In this document: positions 43,396 to 51,810 of the stretch, piece by piece
How positions within the stretch are numbered: the stretch's first letter is position 1
Layout of the letters: the number at the start of each line of letters is the position of its first letter
DNA from: Nitrosospira lacus
GTDB lineage: Bacteria; Pseudomonadota; Gammaproteobacteria; Burkholderiales; Nitrosomonadaceae
NCBI RefSeq assembly: GCF_000355765.4
Contig: NZ_CP021106.3
Coordinates: 1,397,137 to 1,461,136, forward strand
Length of the DNA stretch: 64,000 nt
Direction: 5' to 3'
Position numbers and translations under genes: made by a program
The notes under the pieces: generated by a model
Databases searched by the model: none
What the model saw: only the letters and a program-made list of their open reading frames with translations
Told to the model about the DNA's origin: nothing

Positions 43396-44545
43396 AGTCA
43401 TCCAGAATCCCGGCGCGAAAGGCAAGAAATCCGTCATGCTGTCAGGCGTAGTGGCGGGCAATACCGCGATCTGCAGCGTTGGCAGAAGCGGCAACGATCT
43501 GCATTATCGCGGCTACGACATTCTGGACGTGGCCGATACTTGTGAATTTGAGGAAATCGCCTATCTGCTGGTGCATGAGAAGCTGCCCACGCTGGCTGAA
43601 CTGACTGCATACAAAGAAAAGCTGGGAAGCCTGCGCGATCTTCCGGCCAACCTTAAAACCGTGCTGGAAGCGATTCCCGCAACGGCTCACCCGATGGACG
43701 TCATGCGTACCGGTGTTTCCGCGCTGGGCACGATGTTGCCGGAAGCGGAAACTCATTCCGTTGAAGGCGCGCGCGACCTGGCTGACCGTTTGCTCGCCTG
43801 CTTAGGACCCATGCTGCTTTACTGGTATCACTATTCTCATAATAATCGCCGGATTGACGTGGCAACCGATGATGATTCAATCGGTGGAAATTTTTTGCGC
43901 TTGCTGCACGGCAAGCCGCCGCCGCGGAACTGGGCGAAGGCAATGCATACCTCGCTGGTGCTGTATGCCGAGCATGAATTCAATGCTTCGACTTTTACCG
44001 CGCGCGTGATTGCCGGAACCGGCTCGGATTTCTATTCCGCCATTACCGGCGCGATCGGCGCACTCCGCGGACCGAAGCATGGCGGCGCCAATGAAGCCGC
44101 GTTCGATATCCAGAAGCGCTACGATAATCCGGATGAAGCCGAAGCCGACATTCGCCGCCGTGTGGCGAACAAGGAAATCATCATCGGATTCGGCCATCCG
44201 GTTTACACCGTCGGCGACCCGCGCAACCGGATCATCCGGGAGGTGGCGAGCAGACTCTCGGCAGAGGCGGATGACATGAAAATGTTTGATGTTGCTGCAA
44301 GACTGGAAACGGTGATGTGGGATATCAAGAAAATGTTCCCCAACCTCGACTGGTTCTCCGCCGTGAGCTATCACATGCTGGGGGTGCCGACGGCCATGTT
44401 CACTCCGTTGTTTGCGATTGCCCGCACCAGCGGCTGGGCTGCGCATATTATCGAGCAACGCCTGGACAACAAGATTATCCGGCCGTCGGCGAATTATATC
44501 GGGCCGGAGGATCGGGAATTTATTCCGATTTCTGCACGCGATTAA
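43388..44545 (+). CDS. prpC: 2-Methylcitrate synthase
   Basis: PrpC (385 residues) condenses propionyl-CoA with oxaloacetate. Citrate-synthase signatures are present: [15 protein letters not shown] (about residues 194-208), the catalytic histidine in [14 protein letters not shown] (about 263) and the aspartate in [16 protein letters not shown]. The short length, [11 protein letters not shown] start and clustering with prpB favour methylcitrate synthase over a second citrate synthase. It is the end of the mdh-prpB-prpC group. Confidence 0.92.
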   Translation: MSEVIQNPGAKGKKSVMLSGVVAGNTAICSVGRSGNDLHYRGYDILDVADTCEFEEIAYLLVHEKLPTLAELTAYKEKLGSLRDLPANLKTVLEAIPATAHPMDVMRTGVSALGTMLPEAETHSVEGARDLADRLLACLGPMLLYWYHYSHNNRRIDVATDDDSIGGNFLRLLHGKPPPRNWAKAMHTSLVLYAEHEFNASTFTARVIAGTGSDFYSAITGAIGALRGPKHGGANEAAFDIQKRYDNPDEAEADIRRRVANKEIIIGFGHPVYTVGDPRNRIIREVASRLSAEADDMKMFDVAARLETVMWDIKKMFPNLDWFSAVSYHMLGVPTAMFTPLFAIARTSGWAAHIIEQRLDNKIIRPSANYIGPEDREFIPISARD

Positions 44546-44755
44546 TGGAAGGAGTAATCGACGTCGTCGATTATAGGACTTCCCCGGGAACGGCAGACAT
44601 TCCGTGGCCTCATAACGAAGCGCGTTCAAACGCTTCGGGACTCATGCCGCCCAGATGACACTCCACGGGAAGGTCAAAGCAGGTATGGACAATAAAGCCG
44701 ATCAAAGGTATTACTAAGTGATACAAAGATCTCTCAATGGTAGCGATAAAAAAGG

Positions 44756-44929
44756 ATGGTTGCAGGCGCAGAGCAGCTTCTGACCTATCCTCAGCTTGGA
44801 GTATCCCTTGAAGAGTTTGCGCCGCGCGATGTGCGACGTGTCATTGTGGATGATTACGAGTTGCGTTATGAAGTTACTGAAAAGCTAATTTATATCCTTC
44901 GGCTTTGGTATGCCCGGGAGGATCGTTAA
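44756..44929 (+). pseudogene. C-terminal fragment of a RelE/ParE-family toxin
   Basis: The 57 residues match the end of ParE-type toxins: YPQLGVSLEEFAPRDVRRVI, then YELRYEV and IYILRLWYAREDR. The N-terminal third is missing and a stop lies just upstream in frame. No antitoxin gene was found. The stop overlaps the ATG of the integrase remnant. The 210 bp before it (44546-44755) hold nothing I recognise. Confidence 0.7.
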
Positions 44930-45560
44930 TGTCCCAGATCCTGCTCTCTTCGCTTCAAAGTTCGGTATCCTTGCCGGCATTGTTCGCCCCGACTGCAGAT
45001 GCCAGCAAGCGTTTCATCGAGTTCTTTACAGCCAATATCCGTAATCCCAACACTCGTAAGGCGTACCCCTGGGCGGTAGGAGAATTTGCGGCCTGGTGCG
45101 AAGTTAACGGGCTGACCGAACTAAGTGACATTGAGCCAGTGCACGTAGCGGCCTATATCGAGATTCTGTGGCAGCGGTTATCCGCCCCTTCCGTAAACCG
45201 TAAAGCAACATTTGGCCGCGATCCGGATGCTGTTCGATTGGCTGGTGGTGGGTCAAATTCTTGCCACAAATCCCGCGAGTTTTGTGCGCGGACCCAAGCA
45301 TTCAGTCAGAAAAGGAAAGACACTGGTTCTGGCTGCAGATGAAGCACGTGCCCTCCTCGACTATTGATACCAGCACGCTCGTCGGTTTGCGCGATCGCGC
45401 CTTGATTGGTTTGATGGTTTATACCTTTTCCCGAGTTGGTGCGGCACTTCAAATAAAAGTCGAGGATGTCTATGTGCAGGGGCGGCGCACTTGGATACGT
45501 TTATACGAAAAAGGTGGAAAGCGGCACGAAATGCCCTGCCATCATAATCTTGATGAGTAG
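44929..45560 (+). pseudogene. Tyrosine recombinase/phage integrase, broken by two frameshifts and truncated
   Basis: The first frame (ATG 44929) gives a core-binding domain with NPNTRKAYPWAVGEFAAWC and then loses the family near 45200. A second frame continues as KQHLAAIRMLFDWLVVGQIL to LVLAADEARALLDY-stop near 45365. A third carries on with LVGLRDRALIGLMVYTFSRV to KGGKRHEMPCHHNLDE. Together these make a continuous integrase up to just past the first catalytic arginine. The rest of the catalytic domain (HxxR, tyrosine) is gone at the junction near 45555. It is not functional. Confidence 0.85.
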
Positions 45561-46164
45561 CTGAAATCATCAAACGCCGTAACACTATCTGCCTTGGTCC
45601 AGACCCCCACGGCACCGCTACCGGAGATGTGATCGTCATTCGAGGTCAATATATGTATTCCCGTCAAGAGCGATCATGATGTGCTTTCCCGAAAAAGTCA
45701 CTTTCAAGGTGTGCCACGCGTTTGGGGAAACCGGTGCATCCACATGCTTGAGCATTTTCAGGCTCCCACACTTCCGTGTAATAGAGAGAGATATTGTTCT
45801 CAAGGGCGTTGGCTCTCGCAACGTAATAGTTGTCCCCATCTTTCCATCGCCAAATGAGTCCTCCCGCCTAGTCTTCTTTCCCTGAGATCGATTTGAATTT
45901 CACTTCAACAGTTCCGTCGGCGAGGCTGACATCCTTTTTCACGCACCAGGAAAAACGTCCTTCGCCGAATTGTCTTAGAACATTTGGCTTGCTGGGAGCT
46001 GTTGGGTCAGATTCTATCGCCCATTTTGGTTGACCTTTGCCAGTCACTCCCGCGAGCCATCCCTGAGGAAGTGCGCCAGGTTTTTCCTGATCGAAGTCGA
46101 TAGTTTCAGCAAATGCGTTCGTGGCTACAAATAGCCCTAGAATTGTGAGCACTTTCAGTTTCAT
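45557..46164 (-). pseudogene. Secreted DUF1080-like (concanavalin-fold) protein, degraded
   Basis: ATG at 46164 opens a signal peptide (MKLKVLTILGLFVATNAFA) and 98 residues ending at a TAG (45868). Reading on in frame gives AGGLIWRWKDGDNYYVARAN and ALENNISLYYTE. A frameshift then leads to HVDAPVSPNAWHTLKVTFSG and another to ISGSGAVGVWTKADSVTAFD-DFS. The pieces form one family-like protein of roughly 200 residues with one nonsense codon and at least two frameshifts. Its C-terminal end abuts the truncated integrase tail to tail. Confidence 0.75.
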
Positions 46165-46247
46165 ACTGACCTCGTTTCACTTTGTGTGTCGAACGCAGCC
46201 TTATTTCACTTTAGCCAGCTTGACGGTTGGACCACTGCCGCAAAGCG

Positions 46248-46373
46248 TTAGGCAGTGGCACGGGCATTCGGATCAACGGGGATAAGCGCTTCGTCAAAGG
46301 TGTTGCACACGTGGCGCCCGAGCAGGTCGCAGGTAAACGTTGTGGACTCGGTCGACTCGGTCGTGATTGGCAT
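46248..46373 (-). CDS. Small ORF or N-terminal remnant, unknown
   Basis: A 41-residue frame, MPITTESTESTTFTCDLLGR then HVCNTFDEALIPVDPNARATA, starts at ATG 46373 with ACAGGAGAAACC upstream, a good ribosome-binding site. It may be a genuine small gene or, more likely in this region, the surviving start of a longer oxidoreductase-type gene. I do not recognise it firmly. The following 265 bp up to 46638 hold nothing clear. Confidence 0.4.
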   Translation of the reverse strand: MPITTESTESTTFTCDLLGRHVCNTFDEALIPVDPNARATA

Positions 46374-46638
46374 GACTGGTTTCTCCTGTGTTTAATTTCG
46401 GCAGCAACCAATTGGGATACATCGAACAGGTGTCCGATCATATCTGGGGCAGCAACCGTGACAGATCATCCGGCAGCTCCGCCCGTCACGTTCCTTGGCG
46501 GTCAAATCTGGGTGTGATTAATCAATATAGGCCATGGATAGTTTGTTGCAGGGTTATTGGCTTGACTGATTAGTTTGGCGCTGAGCGGCAGTTCGAATCT
46601 GACATCGTTTGTCAGCTCTAAATCTGAACGACTACAGT

Positions 46639-47562
46639 TTATTGACGCACGGCAGTTTGCACGTCCAATGCCTTTTTAATCGTTTTTGCCAATTCTTGCG
46701 CATTGCCTTTGCCCCAATAATGCATAAACAAATAATGTGGCTGATCATGGGTCATGTGTTGATGAATCGCGACGATGTTGATGCCACCCGCTCGCATTGT
46801 TTTTAAAACAGGCTGCATTTCATCTGCGAGCATTGCGAAGTCACCACCCACGACTGCCTGGCTATCTGTACCCGCAAACGCTGCCCATGTATTTACCCCC
46901 ATTTCTTTTCCGACTGGCACGCCATGCATGGTGGCGGGGCGACCGACCGTAACTTTAAACATGCCGTCTTTTGATATTCCTTTCATACCCAGGATCGTCT
47001 CTAAAGGCGCTGCGGAAATCTTGCTTTCCTTCGGGATTGTCTTAGAAAACCCGGACGAGGGTATGGGATGTGCAGCGCGAATTTCGGCTATTTTGTCATA
47101 AATCTTTTTTACGCCTGTAGCGAGGTCCGCAGCACGGCCCATGCCCCCTATATGCATGAAATATACTTTCGGTTCATCAAAGAAAAAATGGTTATGCAAG
47201 GCGGTGACTTCCAATCCCGCATCAAACGCTGCACTCATAACCGGATTAACTTCATCCTCGAATAGTACGGTGTCGCCCATCATCAGCACTTGTCCATCCT
47301 GAGCAGGGGTAAAAGCAGCCCATGAAGTTAGCCCCTTGAAGGATGGCATTTCCCATTTATCAACTTGAATTTTTACGTCGGTACGCGGCTTGGAGACTTT
47401 GAAGACATCTTCTTCTCGAGATAAGTTGCCTTTCAGGCCTGTGATTTGTTCAATCTTGGCAGTATCCAGAGTGATTGGTGTGTGAGCTGCATGCGCATCT
47501 GCCGAACCAAAGATCAGCGCAGCAACCAATATGGAATATTGTAGGATAACAGAATGCGGCAT
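46639..47562 (-). CDS. Secreted DUF1259 (LppY/LpqO-type) protein, two repeats
   Basis: The protein (307 residues) has its own signal peptide (MPHSVILQYSILVAALIFGS, ending ADAHA) and two copies of the DUF1259 domain. The copies are marked by ALHNHFFFDEPKVYFMHIGG (about residues 135-154) and AIHQHMTHDQPHYLFMHYWG near the C-terminus. Function is unknown; the histidine clusters suggest metal binding. ATG at 47562 follows AGGAGGTACCTA, an excellent binding site. The frame stays open upstream through a chrA fragment, but that is a chance in-frame junction. Confidence 0.85.
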   Translation of the reverse strand: MPHSVILQYSILVAALIFGSADAHAAHTPITLDTAKIEQITGLKGNLSREEDVFKVSKPRTDVKIQVDKWEMPSFKGLTSWAAFTPAQDGQVLMMGDTVLFEDEVNPVMSAAFDAGLEVTALHNHFFFDEPKVYFMHIGGMGRAADLATGVKKIYDKIAEIRAAHPIPSSGFSKTIPKESKISAAPLETILGMKGISKDGMFKVTVGRPATMHGVPVGKEMGVNTWAAFAGTDSQAVVGGDFAMLADEMQPVLKTMRAGGINIVAIHQHMTHDQPHYLFMHYWGKGNAQELAKTIKKALDVQTAVRQ

Positions 47563-47886
47563 TAGGTACCTCCTGGAGGAAAGAGTACGGGGTGAAATCA
47601 CTTCATTATAGGCTGCCAGAACCATGAAGAACGATGGGATAACAAACGCAAGGCCGACCAGCGTGGCACCGAGGATGCGGTAATGCACATATCCCATGTA
47701 AATGCCGAGTTGCGCCGCAAGCGGCCCTGGTGCAAGCTGCGCGAGCGCCAGCCCCTCCTTGTAATCGGCTTCGGTAATCCACTTGCGATCCTCCACCAGG
47801 TCACGATGCATGTATCCCACCAACGCTACCGGGCCGCCGAATCCCAAGGCGCCAAGCCGCAGCATGTAGAGGATGAGTTGCCACAA
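47563..47886 (-). pseudogene. chrA: N-terminal fragment of a chromate transporter (ChrA)
   Basis: About 96 residues match the start of ChrA-type transporters: LGALGFGGPVALVGYMHRDL, WITEADYKEGLALAQLAPGP and a second helix ending VIPSFFMVLAAYNEV. The rest of the roughly 400-residue protein is missing. No ATG start remains (a TAG lies 15 codons before). The fragment reads in frame into the DUF1259 gene without a stop. Confidence 0.8.
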
Positions 47887-48000
47887 TGTGTAGCTGGGTG
47901 CTGAGGCGAGTGACTAGCTATCAGTGCTAATTAAGCGCTCCACAAGAATTTGTTCAGAATTCTTGACGGCGGGTGACAAATCACAGGGAGGGGTAAATTA

Positions 48001-49248
48001 GTGAAGTCAAGCGCGAGAAATAAGATTGCCCGGCTACTCGTGCCTCCAGGGGCGGCGATCGAAGCGGTTCTCCCGGTGCTAGTGGGACGCGCGTTGCGTG
48101 CTTTTGCCGACGGCTATGTCGCGGTGCTTTTGCCCGCTTACCTGCTGGCGCTGGGATTCGGGCAGCTCGATGTCGGCTACCTGAGTACGGCGACCCTCGC
48201 CGGGTCGGCCTTGGCGACACTCGCGGTAGGCGCGGTGGGCCACCGGTGGTCACAGCGCCGGTTGCTGCTATCCGCTGCCTTGCTGATGGCTGTCACCGGC
48301 CTCAGCTTCGCGGGCATTTCGTCGTTTTGGCCGCTGCTCGTGATTGCGTTTGTGGGAACGCTCAACCCGAGTTCGGGCGACGTGAGCGTGTTCCTGCCGC
48401 TCGAGCATGCCCATCTGGCACAGGCAGCCAGTGGGGATGCGAGCACCGTGGTGTTTGCTCGCTATTCGCTCATAGGCTCGCTGAGCGCCGCCGTTGGCGC
48501 TCTGGTCGCTGGAATCCCGCCGTGGCTGGCGGCATGGACGGGTCTCTCATTCCTCGATGGCCTGCGCGCCATGTTCGTGCTTTACGGTCTCATCGGCGGA
48601 TCAGTCTGGCTGCTATACCGGACCCTGCCGACGGTCGACGCTCGGACCGCCTCCCCGCCGGCGCCGTTAGGCCCATCGCGTGGCATCGTGCTCAGGCTCG
48701 CGGCCTTGTTCAGCGTCGATGCGTTTGCCGGTGGGCTGGTGGTGAACTCGCTCCTGACGCTCTGGCTCTTTGAGCGCTTCGGGCTGTCACTCGCGCAGGC
48801 GGGAGCATTCTTCTTCTGGACTGGACTATTGTCGGCCGGATCGCAGCTTGCCGCGCCAGCCGTGGCACGTAAAGTTGGGTTGCTCAATACAATGGTGTTT
48901 ACACACATCCCGGCCAACGTGTGCCTCATTTTTGCTTCACTTGCTCCAAGCGTCGAGGTCGCGCTGACTCTGCTGTTCGTACGCAGTGCGCTATCGCAGA
49001 TGGATGTGCCAACACGCACTGCCTATGTGATGGCTGTGGTCACTCCGGCGGAGCGCACCGCCGCTGCGAGCTTTACCGCGGTACCACGCAGCCTCGCGTC
49101 AGCGGCGAGCCCGACCTTGGCCGGCGCTTTGTTGGCGGCCGGGTTGCTGAGCGCCCCGCTGGTCGCCTGCGGAGCTTTGAAGATTGCCTATGACCTGGCG
49201 CTGCTGGTGTCCTTCAGGCGCTTGAACGTGCTTATAAATCGGGAATGA
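48001..49248 (+). CDS. Major facilitator superfamily transporter
   Basis: A 415-residue membrane protein with about twelve hydrophobic helices, including the MFS loop GAVGHRWSQRRLLL after helix 2 (about residues 78-91). Start GTG at 48001 follows GGGAGGGGTAAATTA. It is high in GC and intact, unlike the broken genes before it. The substrate is unknown; resistance-type exporters of this shape are common beside chrA. It is divergent from the chrA remnant. Confidence 0.85.
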   Translation: MKSSARNKIARLLVPPGAAIEAVLPVLVGRALRAFADGYVAVLLPAYLLALGFGQLDVGYLSTATLAGSALATLAVGAVGHRWSQRRLLLSAALLMAVTGLSFAGISSFWPLLVIAFVGTLNPSSGDVSVFLPLEHAHLAQAASGDASTVVFARYSLIGSLSAAVGALVAGIPPWLAAWTGLSFLDGLRAMFVLYGLIGGSVWLLYRTLPTVDARTASPPAPLGPSRGIVLRLAALFSVDAFAGGLVVNSLLTLWLFERFGLSLAQAGAFFFWTGLLSAGSQLAAPAVARKVGLLNTMVFTHIPANVCLIFASLAPSVEVALTLLFVRSALSQMDVPTRTAYVMAVVTPAERTAAASFTAVPRSLASAASPTLAGALLAAGLLSAPLVACGALKIAYDLALLVSFRRLNVLINRE

Positions 49249-49461
49249 CGTTGCCCCCATGGATCGAGAATGCCATGTGAAGCAAAGCCCTTTTACCCGG
49301 CAGCACACAGCATCTCTGGCGGTAAGAAAAAGAATGCTCGAACAATATTCTCGTCTAACCCAACCGATAGGCCTATTGACAATCCTGCAAATCAGCGTAG
49401 ACATCATTAAGTGGATCCATTGGTTTATGTCCACGTTCACTAATTTTCCAACGGAGGATTT

Positions 49462-49935
49462 ATGAAACCCTACTATTTGATTACCACTATTTTCGCTGCC
49501 TTCATGGCAACAGTTGGGCAAGCGAATGCGGAGGAGAAAGCCCTGAGCAAGCACGAGGTCCCCAAAGCGGTGATCGAGGCTTTTGAAAAAGCCCATCCGA
49601 ACGCCAAAGGGGTGAAGTTCGAAGAAGAGACCTTCGAAGGCAAAAAGGCCTACGAGGCAGAGTACAAGGAACACGGCAAGGAATATGAATTCCTGTATGG
49701 CGCCGACGGAGTACTCCTCCAAACAGAAGAAACTATCGATGCCAAGACACTACCCCAACCGGTGGTTGAAGCCATTTCCAAGGCGTATCCCAAGGCTACC
49801 ATCAAGGAGGCGGAGAAGGTGATGAAGCCCGATGGAACAGTTACCGGTTATGAGGTAGAGATCAGAACAGAAGGAAAGAAGCTCGAGATCGAATTGGACA
49901 CCAGCGGGAAGATCTTGAAAACCGAGCGTGAGTGA
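49462..49935 (+). CDS. Periplasmic PepSY-like (beta-lactamase-inhibitor-like) protein
   Basis: The 157-residue protein has a signal peptide ending QANA and two similar halves: PKAVIEAFEKAHPNAKGVKF (about residues 34-53) and PQPVVEAISKAYPKATIKEA (about 98-117). Each is followed by beta-strand-rich sequence. This is the PepSY-like layout (PF11396 type) of small periplasmic proteins; its ligand is unknown. ATG follows CAACGGAGGATTT. It stands alone between the MFS gene and an IS remnant. Confidence 0.8.
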   Translation: MKPYYLITTIFAAFMATVGQANAEEKALSKHEVPKAVIEAFEKAHPNAKGVKFEEETFEGKKAYEAEYKEHGKEYEFLYGADGVLLQTEETIDAKTLPQPVVEAISKAYPKATIKEAEKVMKPDGTVTGYEVEIRTEGKKLEIELDTSGKILKTERE

Positions 49936-50103
49936 GCCTTTTACGAATCGATCCCACACATGCCGTTCGAAGGGGTTTTATGCTATTTTTACGGATGGTC
50001 GGTTAAGTCTAAACCGTGTTGTTGGCGTATTTCCATCTGTCGGGCTTTGATCTGGTAATTCTGGCGGACAGGGGGTGGTCAGCGATTCCGCCACCCCAGG
50101 ATT

Positions 50104-50256
50104 TTGGAAAACGTAGCGTTCAAAGCAAAAGTAGCGTTAGCGTCCTTGGCGGGAGACAAGACGCTGGCCGAACTGGCACAGCGATTTGAAGTGCATCCCA
50201 ACCAGATTACTGGGTGGAAACGGCAACTCAGCGAGCGAGCGGCCGACAGCGCGTCA
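50104..50256 (+). pseudogene. IS3-family transposase OrfA, N-terminal remnant
   Basis: FKAKVALASLAGDKTLAELA and QRFEVHPNQITGWKRQLSER match the helix-turn-helix of IS3-family OrfA. The similarity ends at ERAAD (about 50251) and unrelated sequence follows. No OrfB is present. An inverted repeat GGGGTGG...CCACCCC at 50073-50098 just upstream may come from the element's end. Confidence 0.8.
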
Positions 50257-50406
50257 ATTAGGCCCATTGGGAGCGAAGCTACAATTTACAAGCAGCTTTT
50301 GCGCGAGCCCGATGGGAATCTCCTTCGCCCCCTCTTTGCTCTGTCGTTGCGATTCTGCGACCTTACGCAGCGGCCGAAAAAGGCTTGCTTTTCGCCGCCG
50401 ATTATA

Positions 50407-50425
50407 TATAATAAGAATCATTATC
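50407..50425. promoter_or_regulatory. Fur box
   Basis: TATAATAAGAATCATTATC matches 16 of 19 positions of the classical Fur consensus (GATAATGATAATCATTATC). Repression of the operon by Fur with iron is the natural reading. Confidence 0.75.
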
Positions 50426-50607
50426 ATTAATAACCCCAAAAATTATCTCATATTGTCCACGTCAAACCGATAAGCGCAAGTGTCATGGAATGAAACATGT
50501 CCGTTGACTTAAATCTTGCAAAATGACGATATTGAGATGTAAGTATATTCGTTGCGATTGGGTTCTCCCCACGGTTCATTAGCCCGCCCGCCCGTTCTGG
50601 GCAAGCC

Positions 50608-50643
50608 AGCCAATTTTTACCCCCTTATCGGGGATTATTGGCT
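50608..50643 (+). promoter_or_regulatory. Leader hairpin upstream of sbnA
   Basis: AGCCAAT (50608-50614) pairs with ATTGGCT (50637-50643), and CCCC with GGGG inside. No T-run follows, so it is not an obvious terminator. It may be a leader RNA structure. Confidence 0.45.
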
Positions 50644-50805
50644 ATGAAAAATGTAAGAACATTACTGTAGCAGCGCTGTGCCCCAGTCTTAATTCTGGAC
50701 GTGAATCTCATTTCAGGTCATTTTTCTGCCGGAAGATTGGACATATTTATAAGAATAGTTATCAGTTTCATTATCATTATTATTACTATTACCCAAGGGA
50801 CCAAA

Positions 50806-51810
50806 ATGATCCTTCACAGTATTCTTGATGGCATAGGCAAGACCCCTATTGTTAGCCTCTCCCGTTTGTTTGGCGAGTCACGATGTGAGGTATTGGCAAA
50901 GCTGGAGATGTTCAATCCTGGCGGCAGCATTAAAGACCGGCCCGCGCACTACATTATCGAGCGGGGATTGGCGGATGGTTCCATAAGTCCCAAGTCGCAT
51001 ATCATCGAAAGCTCCTCCGGCAATTTTGCCATCGCACTGGCTATGGTTTGCCGCATGCGCGGACTGCGTTTCACGGCGGTGGTCGATCCCAAGCTCTCGC
51101 CGGTTAATTGCCAGATTATTCAATGTTACGGCGGCAATATTGAGCTCGTTACCGAGAGGGACCGGCAGGGCGGTTATCTGGAAACCCGCATCGAGCGGGT
51201 CAAGCACATGCTGCGCGAGCAACCCGACGCCGTATGGACAAATCAATATGCCAATGAGCGTAATTGGCAAAGCCATTACAACGGCGAGGGAGAGGAAATA
51301 CTGCGCGATCTGGACCAGCCTGTCGACTATCTGGTGTTGGGTGTCAGCACCTCCGGCACCATCCATGGCATTACGCGGCGTCTGCGCGAGGCATGGCCGG
51401 GCCTGAAAGTCATCCCTGTAGATGCGTTTGGCTCAGTGTTGTTCGGTACTCAGCCAGCCGTCCGCGAACTGCCCGGGCTTGGCGCAAGCCGCGTACCCGA
51501 ATTATTAAAGCGTGATGAACTGGGCCAGGTCATACACGTTGACGACTATGAATCCGCTATAGCCTGCCGGCAATTAGTAAAACATGAAGGGATCTTCGCT
51601 GGCGGTTCGTCCGGCTCTGTGATCGCCGCTATCCAGCGCTTTTCTGCCCATTTGCTGAAGCCTGCGCGCTTTCTGACGATCCTGCCGGACCGTGGCGAAC
51701 GTTATCTGGATACGGTGTACAACGACCAGTGGCTATTACGCATGAAGGAGCGCCACTTCGCCCGCATATCGAAGCAATTTACCGACACGCCTCTTGCACA
51801 AACAGTATGA
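50806..51810 (+). CDS. sbnA: SbnA-like N-(2-amino-2-carboxyethyl)-L-glutamate synthase (cysteine synthase fold)
   Basis: The 334-residue PLP enzyme should join O-phospho-L-serine and glutamate, the first step toward L-2,3-diaminopropionate. It has the cysteine-synthase layout: PLP lysine in NPGGSIKDRPAHYI (about residue 45), SSSGNFAIALAM and the phosphate loop GVSTSGTIHGITRRL. ATG at 50806 follows AAGGGACC; the longer GTG frame from 50701 is rejected because it adds an odd hydrophobic stretch. SbnB directly overlaps it (ATGA), which separates it from ordinary cysteine synthase. Confidence 0.9.
   Translation: MILHSILDGIGKTPIVSLSRLFGESRCEVLAKLEMFNPGGSIKDRPAHYIIERGLADGSISPKSHIIESSSGNFAIALAMVCRMRGLRFTAVVDPKLSPVNCQIIQCYGGNIELVTERDRQGGYLETRIERVKHMLREQPDAVWTNQYANERNWQSHYNGEGEEILRDLDQPVDYLVLGVSTSGTIHGITRRLREAWPGLKVIPVDAFGSVLFGTQPAVRELPGLGASRVPELLKRDELGQVIHVDDYESAIACRQLVKHEGIFAGGSSGSVIAAIQRFSAHLLKPARFLTILPDRGERYLDTVYNDQWLLRMKERHFARISKQFTDTPLAQTV

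Larger units (their letters stand above)
50257..50805. promoter_or_regulatory. 549-bp control region upstream of the siderophore operon
   Basis: No gene is evident. It contains a Fur-box match (50407-50425), a possible promoter TTGACT-18 bp-GATATT (50504-50533), a hairpin (50608-50643) and an AT-rich, Fur-like run just before sbnA (50757-50775, 12 of 19 matching bases). A GTG frame opening at 50701 lies in front of sbnA but is not thought to be translated. Confidence 0.6.

Noticed and set aside
45261..45560. Independent 99-residue gene
   Set aside because: It is the middle of the integrase in a shifted frame, not a separate gene.
50701..50805. GTG start giving sbnA a hydrophobic N-terminal extension
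   Set aside because: The cysteine-synthase fold starts at residue 36; ATG at 50806 has AAGGGA upstream and no signal segment is expected in this cytosolic enzyme.
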